22,062 bases of DNA from UKL13-2 sp043744255 (GTDB lineage: Bacteria > Pseudomonadota > Gammaproteobacteria > Burkholderiales > Usitatibacteraceae): contig JAYTVA010000063.1 of NCBI GenBank assembly GCA_043744255.1, forward strand, positions 1-22,062, in the 5' to 3' direction. This document shows, piece after piece, positions 7,732 to 15,307 of this stretch (positions are counted from its first letter, which is position 1; every line of letters starts with the position of its first letter). The notes below the pieces were generated by a model, which had not been told where the DNA came from, did not search any database, and saw only the letters and a list, made by a program, of their open reading frames with translations. A program made the position numbers and the translations under genes.

Positions 7732-10233
7732 ATGAAATCAAAAATAATTATTGTGATGTTCGCCAGCGTGTTCGCTATCGGTTTTGGCATCGGCGGCTGG
7801 TTTGGTATCAAAACGCTGGCGTTGCAAATCTGGCAGGTTGTGGAGACGCGCAATTGGCAACCGGTATCCGCAACGGTCCTCGCGGCCGATCTCGTGACCC
7901 AAAAAAAGACGTCGCGCGTCACGGCTCGCTATCGGTACCGCGTCAATGGCCGCGACTATGAAGGCACGCGCATCGGCAGCACCGATGGCAGCGACAACAT
8001 CGGCCGTTGGCATCACGATCAATATCAATTGCTCGCCCGTGCCAAACGTAACAGTAGCGCAATTCAAGTTTGGGTTGACCCCGACCACCCCGAACGCACG
8101 CTGGTGGATCGCAATATTCGCTGGGCGATGGTGGCATTTTCCATTCCGTTCGCGATCCTCTTTCCGCTGATCTCGCTCGGTGCGTGTTGGGTGATTTATC
8201 GAACGTTGCGTGTACCCACCACGGGAGGTAGCGATGGATTTAAGGCCTATCGAAACGCATACGGGATCCAATCAAATGCGAGCACGAAGATGCGAGGCGC
8301 GTGGGCATGGGCGCTGGCTTGGAATCTGCTATGGTTTCCGATAATGTTTGTACTGTTTTCTAGCATAAAAGAGTTCCCGTCGCCCGCGCTACTGTTCCTC
8401 ATCTTCCCCTTTCTCGGGCTTTTATTGGTTTGGGACGCGGTCAAGAAGACCATGCGCTGGCAACAACACGGAGACGTTACGCTCACCCTCAGCCCACCGC
8501 AACCCAGCCTCGGCAACAACATCAATGTCGCCGCGCGCTTTAGTCGTGTCCCACCCGCTGGAAATTTCACCGTGGCGCTGATTTGTGAGGAGGTCGATGG
8601 ACGGGGCGAGAGTACGGTGCATCGCACCGCGTGGCGGCAGGAGCGCGTGGTGCGTACGAGTGCTGCGACTGTCAATGCCTCATTTTTGCCGCGCACGAAT
8701 GTACCCGCGACTGAAGCCGAAGGCACTCGCTATCACCGCTGGCGCGTGCTGGTACGCTTTCCCGATGGTAAGGATGAGCGCGAATTCAACATCGTTGTGA
8801 GCCCAGCGCGCGCGGAGGAGGCGATGATGCCCGACGCTACGCCAGACGTGATGGCAGAGGCCACCGCCACGCAACCGATTCCACCCACGCTCGCCACCGT
8901 CAACGAAACGATGTCCAAACTGCACATCGAATTCGGCACCGCCAATCAGCGCGGCGCGGCTATCTTTACGTTGATCTTCGGCGTGATTTTTATTGGTGTT
9001 GGGTGCTTCTTGGTGTTTGGTGACCTCACGCGCGGCTCGATGATGCCAAAAATGATGGGCTTCATTTTTGCGGTCGTTGGCTTCGCGATTGCTGGCTACA
9101 GCGCGTATGCGTTCACCCATCGCCGCACGGTAGAGATCGCACAGGGTCGCGTGCGCGTGGCCAATCGCTGGTTGGCCAAATCTAGCGTGACCGAATTTGC
9201 GGTACGAGATGTGCAAGCACTCTCGTCCAAAATTACCGGCACCACCACCGTCGGGACGACGCGCCACGATCACCACGAAATAAGCGCCGTCCTGCGCGAT
9301 GGGCGCGCCATCGAATTGGCGAGTGATGTGCGTGACCTCGGTGTGGCGGAGTCGCTCAAGCAGCTTTTTCAGAGACGACTCGTGGACGCAGAAACTGGTG
9401 AGAGGCCGCTCTCCTCGGCGAGCATGGTCAGCGAACCCACCGAGCCCACACCCGCCGATGTTGCCCGCGCATTGCAAATCCGCAAACAGATCACCCTCGG
9501 CGTGAAAATTTTGGGTGGCCTTATGTTCGTCGCGTTTTTCTGGGACGCGTTCGGTTCATTTTTAGATGTCGGTAAAGAGCGCGCGGTGGCGACGCCACAG
9601 GTGACGAAGCCCGCACCTATCGCCAATCTGGGCACCGCCGAGGAAGCCATGTTTACCGCCGTCAACCGTGGCGACGGTGCAGCACTCGCGAGTGCGCTGG
9701 CGAGCGGCGCAAACATCAATGCAACCAACAACTGGGGTGCGACCGCATTGATCGTGGCGGTAGGCGAAGGCGCGGTGAGTGAAGCCGTGGTGCAGCAGCT
9801 CATCAGCGCGGGTGCCGATGTCAATTTCACGATCACCGCCGACGCCAAGTATCGTGGCCGTACAGCACTGATGGCGGCGGCGTTGGCGAGCCACAGCAGC
9901 ACCATCCCGACGCTGCTCAAGGCGAATGCCGACGCAGAAAAATTTGATCGGCACGGCTGGAGTGCCTTGCACTACGCGGCTTACGCGGGCGACATCAACA
10001 GCCTCACCGCGTTTCACCGACATGCGATCAAGCTCGATCTCATGAGTCCCGCGAGCCGTGGCGAGAGCCCGCTGATGCTCGCCGCGCGCTACGGAAAATT
10101 AAACGTGATTCGCGATTTGATCGAACTCGGTGCCGATCCGCGACTGAAGGATCGGCACGGCGAGAATACCTACGGCTGGGCGAAATTTTTTAAGCAGGAC
10201 GCCGCGATGGAGATGTTGAAGCAATATCAATAG
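7732..10233 (+). CDS. Large membrane protein: DUF3592-like region, PH-like domain and C-terminal ankyrin repeats
   Basis: The product has 833 residues from the ATG at 7732, which is preceded by AAAGAAA; another ATG at 7708 and a GTG at 7681 are in frame. A first membrane segment (4-28) precedes a DUF3592-like domain (about 40-125: VSATVLAADLV..., VWVDPDHPERTLVD). Further membrane segments are near 131-156, 190-211 and 219-236. A beta-rich region follows (245-360), then a second pair of membrane helices (410-429, 440-461) and a PH-like strand-rich stretch (465-550: VEIAQGRVRVANRW). A last membrane helix is at 588-606. Residues 635-830 hold four to five ankyrin repeats (GATALIVAVGEG, GRTALMAAALAS, GWSALHYAAYAG, GESPLMLAARYG), probably cytoplasmic and protein-binding. 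It resembles DUF3592 proteins, but the ankyrin fusion is unusual. No enzymatic motif was seen. Confidence 0.85.
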   Translation: MKSKIIIVMFASVFAIGFGIGGWFGIKTLALQIWQVVETRNWQPVSATVLAADLVTQKKTSRVTARYRYRVNGRDYEGTRIGSTDGSDNIGRWHHDQYQLLARAKRNSSAIQVWVDPDHPERTLVDRNIRWAMVAFSIPFAILFPLISLGACWVIYRTLRVPTTGGSDGFKAYRNAYGIQSNASTKMRGAWAWALAWNLLWFPIMFVLFSSIKEFPSPALLFLIFPFLGLLLVWDAVKKTMRWQQHGDVTLTLSPPQPSLGNNINVAARFSRVPPAGNFTVALICEEVDGRGESTVHRTAWRQERVVRTSAATVNASFLPRTNVPATEAEGTRYHRWRVLVRFPDGKDEREFNIVVSPARAEEAMMPDATPDVMAEATATQPIPPTLATVNETMSKLHIEFGTANQRGAAIFTLIFGVIFIGVGCFLVFGDLTRGSMMPKMMGFIFAVVGFAIAGYSAYAFTHRRTVEIAQGRVRVANRWLAKSSVTEFAVRDVQALSSKITGTTTVGTTRHDHHEISAVLRDGRAIELASDVRDLGVAESLKQLFQRRLVDAETGERPLSSASMVSEPTEPTPADVARALQIRKQITLGVKILGGLMFVAFFWDAFGSFLDVGKERAVATPQVTKPAPIANLGTAEEAMFTAVNRGDGAALASALASGANINATNNWGATALIVAVGEGAVSEAVVQQLISAGADVNFTITADAKYRGRTALMAAALASHSSTIPTLLKANADAEKFDRHGWSALHYAAYAGDINSLTAFHRHAIKLDLMSPASRGESPLMLAARYGKLNVIRDLIELGADPRLKDRHGENTYGWAKFFKQDAAMEMLKQYQ

Positions 10234-10300
10234 CAACAGCCAGCAAATATTCGTCAGCAGGCGTATTGTTGTTAGCCCACCAACAGCAATGGAGTACGTC

Positions 10301-10549
10301 ATGGCCAAGAAAGAAAAATCAGCGTCAAAAGCGAAATCAGGCTCATCCGTTTACAAAGTGATCGAAATCGTCGGCACCAGCAAGGATTCATGGGCAGATG
10401 CGGCGAAGAACGCAATTAGGAGTGCCAGTAAATCGGTGCGCGATTTGCGGGTCGCCGAGGTGTCAAAGCTCGATGTGAAAATCGGCAAGGACAACGAGTT
10501 GGTGTTTCGCTCTAAGCTGCATTTGTCATTCAAGTATCACGACGAGTGA
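10301..10549 (+). CDS. Dodecin family protein
   Basis: The 82-residue protein has a Lys/Ser-rich head (1-15) followed by the dodecin fold: strand VYKVIEIVGTS (17-27), helix WADAAKNAIRSASKSV (31-46), strand LRVAEVSKLDVKI (49-61) and strand LVFRSKLHLSFKY (67-79). Dodecins form hollow dodecamers that store flavins or CoA-like ligands in the cytoplasm. The start at 10301 is favoured by GGAG seven bases upstream; an ATG at 10289 is in frame. The residue matching the flavin-stacking Trp36 of the Halobacterium protein (VVWAEV) is Val51 here (LRVAEV), so flavin binding may differ. Its last 13 bp overlap the convergent miaA gene. Confidence 0.9.
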   Translation: MAKKEKSASKAKSGSSVYKVIEIVGTSKDSWADAAKNAIRSASKSVRDLRVAEVSKLDVKIGKDNELVFRSKLHLSFKYHDE

Positions 10550-11484
10550 AGAAACTGTTCAACACGCTGCGCGACGGCTTGGGCTACGTCGTCGCGCAGG
10601 CAGTCGAAAATTTCTGCATTCGGCATCGACCGCAACCACGTCATTTGTCGTTTGGCGAGTTGCCGCGTGGCAATGATGCCGGTCTCGCGCAAGCCACTGA
10701 AATCACCCGTCTCCAAGGCATCCCACGCCTGTCGATAGCCGACCGCGCGCATCGACGGCATGCCCGCATGCAGTGCATAGCGGGTCTTGAGCGCACGTAC
10801 TTCATCGACGAATCCGCTAGCGAGCATGGCATCGAATCGCGCTGCGATGCGTGCATGCAACACGCTGCGATCAGACGGCACCAAGCCAATCGTTCGTGCG
10901 TCAAACGGTGCGTCGTGTTTGCGCGTATCGCGTTGTTGCAAGGCGGAAATCGGTACGCCGCTAATTTGAAAAACTTCGAGCGCGCGCTGTATCCGCTGGC
11001 TATCGTTTGGCGGCAATCGCACGGCGGTGATCGGGTCCACCTTCGCCAGTTCCGCATGCATCGCCGGCCAGCCGATCTCGGCACCGCGCGCATCTAATGC
11101 ACGACGAATATCGTCGTCGGCAGGCGGCATATCGCTGATGCCATCGAGTAGCGCTTTGGCGTACATCATCGTGCCGCCAACGAGTAACGGCGTATGGCCG
11201 CGCGCGACGATTTCGTGGATGTGTTGAGTAGCATCGCGACAAAAATCAGCGGCGGAATAGCTCTCGGTCGGCGCGATGAGATTGACCAAGTGATGCGGAT
11301 ATTTTTGTAGCGTCGCAGCATCGGGCTTAGCGGTGCCGATGTTCATGTCGCGATAGACGAGCGCGGAATCGACGCTGATGAGTTCTAGTGGCCGGGTCGC
11401 GTGGAAGCGATCCACGAGGTGTAGCGCCAGCGCGGTTTTGCCGGAGGCAGTGGGGCCGAGGAGTAGGAGGATTTTTGGTTTCAT
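10537..11484 (-). CDS. miaA: tRNA dimethylallyltransferase
   Basis: MiaA transfers a dimethylallyl group from DMAPP to the N6 of A37 in tRNAs that read UNN codons. The 315-residue protein has the P-loop GPTASGKT (10-17), the DSALVYRDMNIGTAKP segment (39-54) used for tRNA and DMAPP recognition, and LVGGTMMYAKALL, where Met replaces the more usual Gly-Leu of VGGTGLY. RQLAKRQMTWLR is near the C terminus. The ATG at 11484 is preceded by no strong Shine-Dalgarno. It lies downstream of mutL on the same strand, as in many proteobacteria, but a 156-bp gap with a large hairpin separates the two. Its 3' end runs 13 bp into the dodecin gene. Confidence 0.97.
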   Translation of the reverse strand: MKPKILLLLGPTASGKTALALHLVDRFHATRPLELISVDSALVYRDMNIGTAKPDAATLQKYPHHLVNLIAPTESYSAADFCRDATQHIHEIVARGHTPLLVGGTMMYAKALLDGISDMPPADDDIRRALDARGAEIGWPAMHAELAKVDPITAVRLPPNDSQRIQRALEVFQISGVPISALQQRDTRKHDAPFDARTIGLVPSDRSVLHARIAARFDAMLASGFVDEVRALKTRYALHAGMPSMRAVGYRQAWDALETGDFSGLRETGIIATRQLAKRQMTWLRSMPNAEIFDCLRDDVAQAVAQRVEQFLHSS

Positions 11485-11564
11485 TGTATTGAGGCGACAT
11501 CACTTGCTGTCACGTTGGCCGGTCGCTGGAGACCATCCATCGGTGCTGCCAAGAAGACAGATTC

Positions 11565-11635
11565 GTAGGGTGGGCAAAGCGTAGCGTGCCTTTGATCAAC
11601 GACCGCGTGGGCACGTTGCGCTTTGCCCACCCTAC
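11565..11635. repeat. Long inverted repeat between mutL and miaA
   Basis: GTAGGGTGGGCAAAGCG is mirrored by CGCTTTGCCCACCCTAC (perfect 17-bp outer arms), with a weaker inner pairing of GCGTGCC and GGCACG. This matches a dispersed GTAGGGTGGGC repeat I recall from many bacterial genomes. It starts six bases beyond the mutL stop codon and could fold in the mutL-miaA transcript as a partial terminator or a 3'-end protector, although no T-run follows. Confidence 0.75.
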
Positions 11636-11640
11636 CAGTC

Positions 11641-13458
11641 TCACCGCCCCCGCATAAACAACCGATCCAAATCATGCAGCGCAAATTGATACCACGTCGG
11701 TCGCCCATGATTGCATTGCCCGCTGCGCTCGGTCACTTCCATATCACGCAGCAACGCATTCATTTCCGGAATGGTCAAGGTGCGATTGGCGCGCACCGCG
11801 CCATGACACGCCATCGTCCCCAAAATTTCATCACGCTTTTCGGTGAGTGCGCGCGAAGCGCCATGTTCAGCCAAATCATCGAGCAGCTCGCGCAACATCG
11901 TCGCGACATCGAGCCCCGGCAACATCGCAGGCACCGCGCGAATCGCGATTTCACGCGGCGACATCACCGCCAGCTCAAAACCCAACTGCGCAAAAAATGG
12001 GCGATGTGTTTCAACCAGTTGTACATCGCGCTCACCGAGCGCCAATGGCATCGGCGCGATCAGCGGCTGTGACGCGAGTTGATTGAGGTTGAGTGCGGCT
12101 TTGAGCCGTTCGTACACAATGCGTTCGTGCGCGGCGTGCATATCTACCAGCACTAGGCCGTTGGCGTTTTGCGCGAGCACGTAGATGCCGTGCAATTGCG
12201 CGAGCGCGTAGCCGAGCGGCGGAAATTCTTCGTTCCTCGCATCGGTAGCAACTGGCCGATCCGCCAATAACGACGCGGTGTTTGGGGCTGTCATCGCAGT
12301 CGCGCCGCGCATCACTTCGTAGAACGCATTCGGCTCACGCGCCGACAACTGATTGAAACCAGTCTGCGTGGCACGCTGCCAATTAAACGTATTTTCGGCG
12401 GGTGTCGCGACGACGCCGGTTGCCCACGCTGCCGGATTCGCAACCGCTGGGGCGTTCTCTGCAGCTGAACGCGACAGCGCTTTATTCAATGCGTGGAACA
12501 CGAATTGATGCACTGCGCGCGAATCACGAAACCGCACTTCAGATTTAGTCGGATGCACGTTCACATCCACCATCGCCGGATCGAGTGCGATAAACAGCGC
12601 GTAAGCCGGGTGTCGCCCACCATGCAACACATCCGAATACGCTTCGCGAATGGCATGGGTGAGTAACTTATCGCGCACGAACCGGCCATTGACATAGAGA
12701 TATTGCTGATCGCGACCCGAGCGCGTATAGCGCGGCAGGCCAATCCAGCCGCTGATAGTGATCGCGGCACTACGTTCATCAATTACTACGCTCGCCGCCA
12801 CAAACTCATCGCCCAAAATTGCGCCAACGCGGGTGGCGGCATCACTCACGCGATGTTGCCAAATGCGGCGACCGTTGTGCGTGAGGCTCACCGCCACCTG
12901 CGGCACCGCGAGCGCAACGCGCAGCGCCACATCTTCGCAGTGACCAAATTCGGTGCCCTCGGTTTTCAGGAATTTGCGACGAGCGGGCGTGTTGAAAAAC
13001 AAATCTTCAGCGGTGACTACCGTACCCGCTTCCAGCGCGGCAGGCTCAATCGGTGCGACATCGCCGCCCACCGCCTCGATACGCGAAGCATGCGCACTCG
13101 CCAACGCACGGCTGGCAATGGAAAGCCGCGCAATCGCCGCCAGACTCGCCAGCGCCTCGCCGCGAAAGCCGAGGCTTTGCACGTGTTCTAAATCATCGAG
13201 CACGCGAATTTTACTGGTGGCGTGGCGGGCAAGTGCTAGCGGCAACTCATCACGCGGAATGCCGTTGCCGTTGTCGGCAATGCGAATACGTTTGATGCCA
13301 CCCTCGACGAGATCAATATCGAGAGTGGTGGCACCGGCGTCGAGACTGTTTTCGAGCAACTCTTTGAGCGCGGCCGCCGGACGCTCGACCACCTCACCCG
13401 CCGCGATTTGGTTGATGAGTAAATCGGGCAAGATTTGGATAGTGGCGCGAGTGGACAA
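11641..13458 (-). CDS. mutL: DNA mismatch repair protein MutL (endonuclease type)
   Basis: MutL links MutS mismatch recognition to strand cutting. The 605-residue protein has the N-terminal GHKL ATPase: LLENSLDAGAT (34-44), DNGNGIP (62-68), RHATSKI (78-84) and LGFRGEALASL (96-106). A variable linker spans about 335-410. The C-terminal dimerisation domain carries the nickase motif DMHAAHE (439-445, consensus DQHAxxE), ACHGAVRA (550-557) and QCNHGRP (581-587). These fit the metal-dependent endonuclease type found in organisms without MutH. The only plausible start is a TTG at 13458: the frame is closed about 35 nt upstream with no ATG or GTG between, and no clear Shine-Dalgarno is present. The upstream gap carries a GGGATA repeat. 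Confidence 0.96.
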   Translation of the reverse strand: MSTRATIQILPDLLINQIAAGEVVERPAAALKELLENSLDAGATTLDIDLVEGGIKRIRIADNGNGIPRDELPLALARHATSKIRVLDDLEHVQSLGFRGEALASLAAIARLSIASRALASAHASRIEAVGGDVAPIEPAALEAGTVVTAEDLFFNTPARRKFLKTEGTEFGHCEDVALRVALAVPQVAVSLTHNGRRIWQHRVSDAATRVGAILGDEFVAASVVIDERSAAITISGWIGLPRYTRSGRDQQYLYVNGRFVRDKLLTHAIREAYSDVLHGGRHPAYALFIALDPAMVDVNVHPTKSEVRFRDSRAVHQFVFHALNKALSRSAAENAPAVANPAAWATGVVATPAENTFNWQRATQTGFNQLSAREPNAFYEVMRGATAMTAPNTASLLADRPVATDARNEEFPPLGYALAQLHGIYVLAQNANGLVLVDMHAAHERIVYERLKAALNLNQLASQPLIAPMPLALGERDVQLVETHRPFFAQLGFELAVMSPREIAIRAVPAMLPGLDVATMLRELLDDLAEHGASRALTEKRDEILGTMACHGAVRANRTLTIPEMNALLRDMEVTERSGQCNHGRPTWYQFALHDLDRLFMRGR

Positions 13459-14009
13459 GTTGAACTCAGGAAAGGCAGGCAGGCGCTCATTTTAGCCTCT
13501 GTGGCTGACCCGTCACGCTCACAGCAAAACCGGGGCTCCCGGCGTGACGCGCTACTACGTTCGCCGGATGTTTGCAGCTATCGTTCCCTTAGCCTCCAAT
13601 GTCGGAGCCAGCGCATCCTGATAGGAATGACCGGGTGATGGCTGATTAGCACGGTAGCGCGGCAGTAGCTCGCACCATGCGGGCGCGGGTGCTTGGGGTG
13701 CCGCGTCTGCGTTGATCCACGAACCGCTTGATGAGCGACAGGGAGACGGAAAGGGAAAGGGATAGGGATAGGGATAGGGATAGGGGGCCAATCGATGTGT
13801 CAGCATCCGACGCGGTTTAAGCGCGTCAAGCAGACTCGCGTGTGATTCCACCCACCTCGACTCTTTTCAATTCTTCTGGCTGTGCTGGTTCCCCAAGCTG
13901 TTGCATAGATGGCGTGATCATCGTTTGCCCAATTTCGGCTATCAGCGCTTCGTCCGGGTTAGGGTTGATCCGACCACCCCAACCCAGACGATGGGCATTC
14001 AGTACAGCA
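13459..14009. other. 551-bp gap upstream of mutL
   Basis: No supported gene. The main structure is the GGGATA tandem run at 13753-13787. A short minus-strand open frame across it would give a Pro-Tyr repeat (PYPYPYPYPFPF), which is a by-product of the repeat. The mutL promoter should lie in this gap, but no convincing boxes were identified. Confidence 0.6.
13753..13787 (+). repeat. GGGATA tandem repeat, G-quadruplex-forming motif
   Basis: Six G-tracts of three or more (13753, 13759, 13765, 13771, 13777, 13783) are spaced with an exact 6-bp period. Spacers are AAA then ATA, and the last tract is five G long. Four consecutive GGG tracts with 3-nt loops meet the usual G-quadruplex rule on the plus strand, which is the template strand for mutL. 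It lies about 300 bp upstream of the mutL start. Copy number could vary by slippage. Confidence 0.8.
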
Positions 14010-14417
14010 TCACTTCACCATCGTCGCCAGCGGCTTGCCCTTTTCAACGATGTAAGTCGCGAGCACTTTCGCTTGCGTTCCACCGATATTTTTTGCGGCA
14101 TGAACCACACCAGCGGGAATAAAAAATGTGTCGCCCGCTTTTAGTTTGCGCGGCACGCTGCCGTCGATTTCCAATTGCACGGTGCCTTCGATGATGTAAC
14201 TTGATTCTTCACCCGGGTGGGTGTGACGGCCAACGATGCCATCGGGGTCGAAGTCGGCGCGTACGACCACGGCTTCGCGACCGGCCACACTCAGATCGCC
14301 ACGCTGCAATTCAACGCGCTTGAATCCGGGCGCTTGCGCGTTGAGCAACTGAATAGAAAATGCACCGAAGGTTGCAGCAGCGATAGCAACAAGCGAAAGC
14401 AGTTTTGCAGTTTTCAT
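14010..14417 (-). CDS. Secreted small cupin-domain protein
   Basis: The 135-residue protein starts with a signal peptide (about 1-27, ending LLNAQA), so it is probably periplasmic. A single cupin barrel follows. Motif 1 is GIVGRHTHPGEESSYIIEG (60-78), with metal-ligand candidates His65, His67 and Glu70 or Glu71. Motif 2 is GDTFFIPAGVVHAAKN (95-110) with His106. Both match the cupin consensus closely, so a bound metal ion is expected; the substrate is unknown. The ATG at 14417 has AGGAG at good spacing. It lies 221 bp downstream of the unknown secreted protein gene on the same strand. Confidence 0.9.
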   Translation of the reverse strand: MKTAKLLSLVAIAAATFGAFSIQLLNAQAPGFKRVELQRGDLSVAGREAVVVRADFDPDGIVGRHTHPGEESSYIIEGTVQLEIDGSVPRKLKAGDTFFIPAGVVHAAKNIGGTQAKVLATYIVEKGKPLATMVK

Positions 14418-14638
14418 TTCTGACTCCTGACGTTGGTGGCGGACGGGAGTTCATCGTACATCAGAGTCGTGATCGGTGTTGTCGGGCGCGACCCTAAAAA
14501 AGCACACATCACCTTCGCTCTTCGCGAAGGATTCAATTTCGGCACGCTGGGTAACTAGGTCGCAAAAATTCCTGATCCCAACGGAGATTGCGATCCAGTC
14601 TCTTAGATCCGAGACAGGCAAGCTCTACGCCCTTCGCT

Positions 14639-15217
14639 TCACTCGCGGTATTGCGTGATGAGGGTTTCGTAGTCCTTCATCGACTTATGAAGATCGTCGT
14701 CACTGAACGCGCTGAGAGTAAAAGTCAGAAAAAAATCGCCTTCCCCAAGATAGGCAACGCGCGCCCGGTGGCCGGTTGCGGGTGACGTGAAACGCCGGGA
14801 AACCAGTTTTTTGCCATCCCCATTGATAAGCGGCGGAACATCCGTCACCACCACCCCGGGAAACTTTTTCGCCATGTCTTGCTGATCTTTGGCAATCATC
14901 ATCTCCAGAGTCTTCACTTTGGGGATGCGCTCCTTAAACATGGCGATCGCGTAAATAACAGCATCGGTTGTCTGCAAGTTCTTGCCAACGGGCAACAGTG
15001 TGTTCGCGCCTTGTTGCAGACTCATCTCATAACGGTGATCCCAGCCCGCGAGTGGCGGCAGCTTGGGCCACCAATGAAAACTAAGACCGCGCTCATTCGG
15101 CAGCGCGATCTTTGTGATCTCAGCGTGGGCAAAACATGCGAACAGGGAAATTACCGCTCCCACAAACGCGCGCATCAAACTTCTGCGAGCGAAAGTTTGG
15201 TTGGAGTCATTTTTCAT
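14639..15217 (-). CDS. Secreted protein of unknown function
   Basis: I do not recognise this 192-residue protein. Residues 1-32 look like a signal peptide with an Arg-rich n-region (ARRSLMRAF), a hydrophobic core (VGAVISLFACF) and an AHA cleavage site. The mature part has KIALPNERGLSFHWWPKLPPLAGWDHRY, a helix-rich middle (DAVIYAIAMFKERIPKVKTLEMMI) and a C-terminal stretch predicted as strands (FFLTFTLSAF) ending in a charged helix. No catalytic motif, cysteine pair or repeat was seen. The ATG at 15217 is preceded by AGAAAGAG. It lies 90 bp downstream of the aldehyde dehydrogenase gene on the same strand and may share its transcript. Confidence 0.75.
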   Translation of the reverse strand: MKNDSNQTFARRSLMRAFVGAVISLFACFAHAEITKIALPNERGLSFHWWPKLPPLAGWDHRYEMSLQQGANTLLPVGKNLQTTDAVIYAIAMFKERIPKVKTLEMMIAKDQQDMAKKFPGVVVTDVPPLINGDGKKLVSRRFTSPATGHRARVAYLGEGDFFLTFTLSAFSDDDLHKSMKDYETLITQYRE

Positions 15218-15307
15218 TCTCTTTCTTTGCTTTTCGTCATCGATGGCTCTACCCAGCGGTATAACATCTCCGCCCACCAAGCGTCGCATTCGCGCGCCGT
15301 GCGAGCA

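Noticed and set aside
11523..11548. TCGCTGGAGACCATCCATCGG as a possible fourth copy of the 26-bp module
   Set aside because: It shares only part of the start (TCG.TGGAGACC) and lacks the paired stem.
13555..13851. A minus-strand frame with a Pro-Tyr repeat (PYPYPYPYPFPF)
   Set aside because: The repeat is produced by the GGGATA tandem run; there is no ribosome-binding site or recognisable domain.
14512..14530. CCTTCGC/GCGAAGG hairpin as a terminator after the unknown secreted gene
   Set aside because: The T-run lies about 11 nt beyond the stem on the minus strand, too far for an intrinsic terminator.
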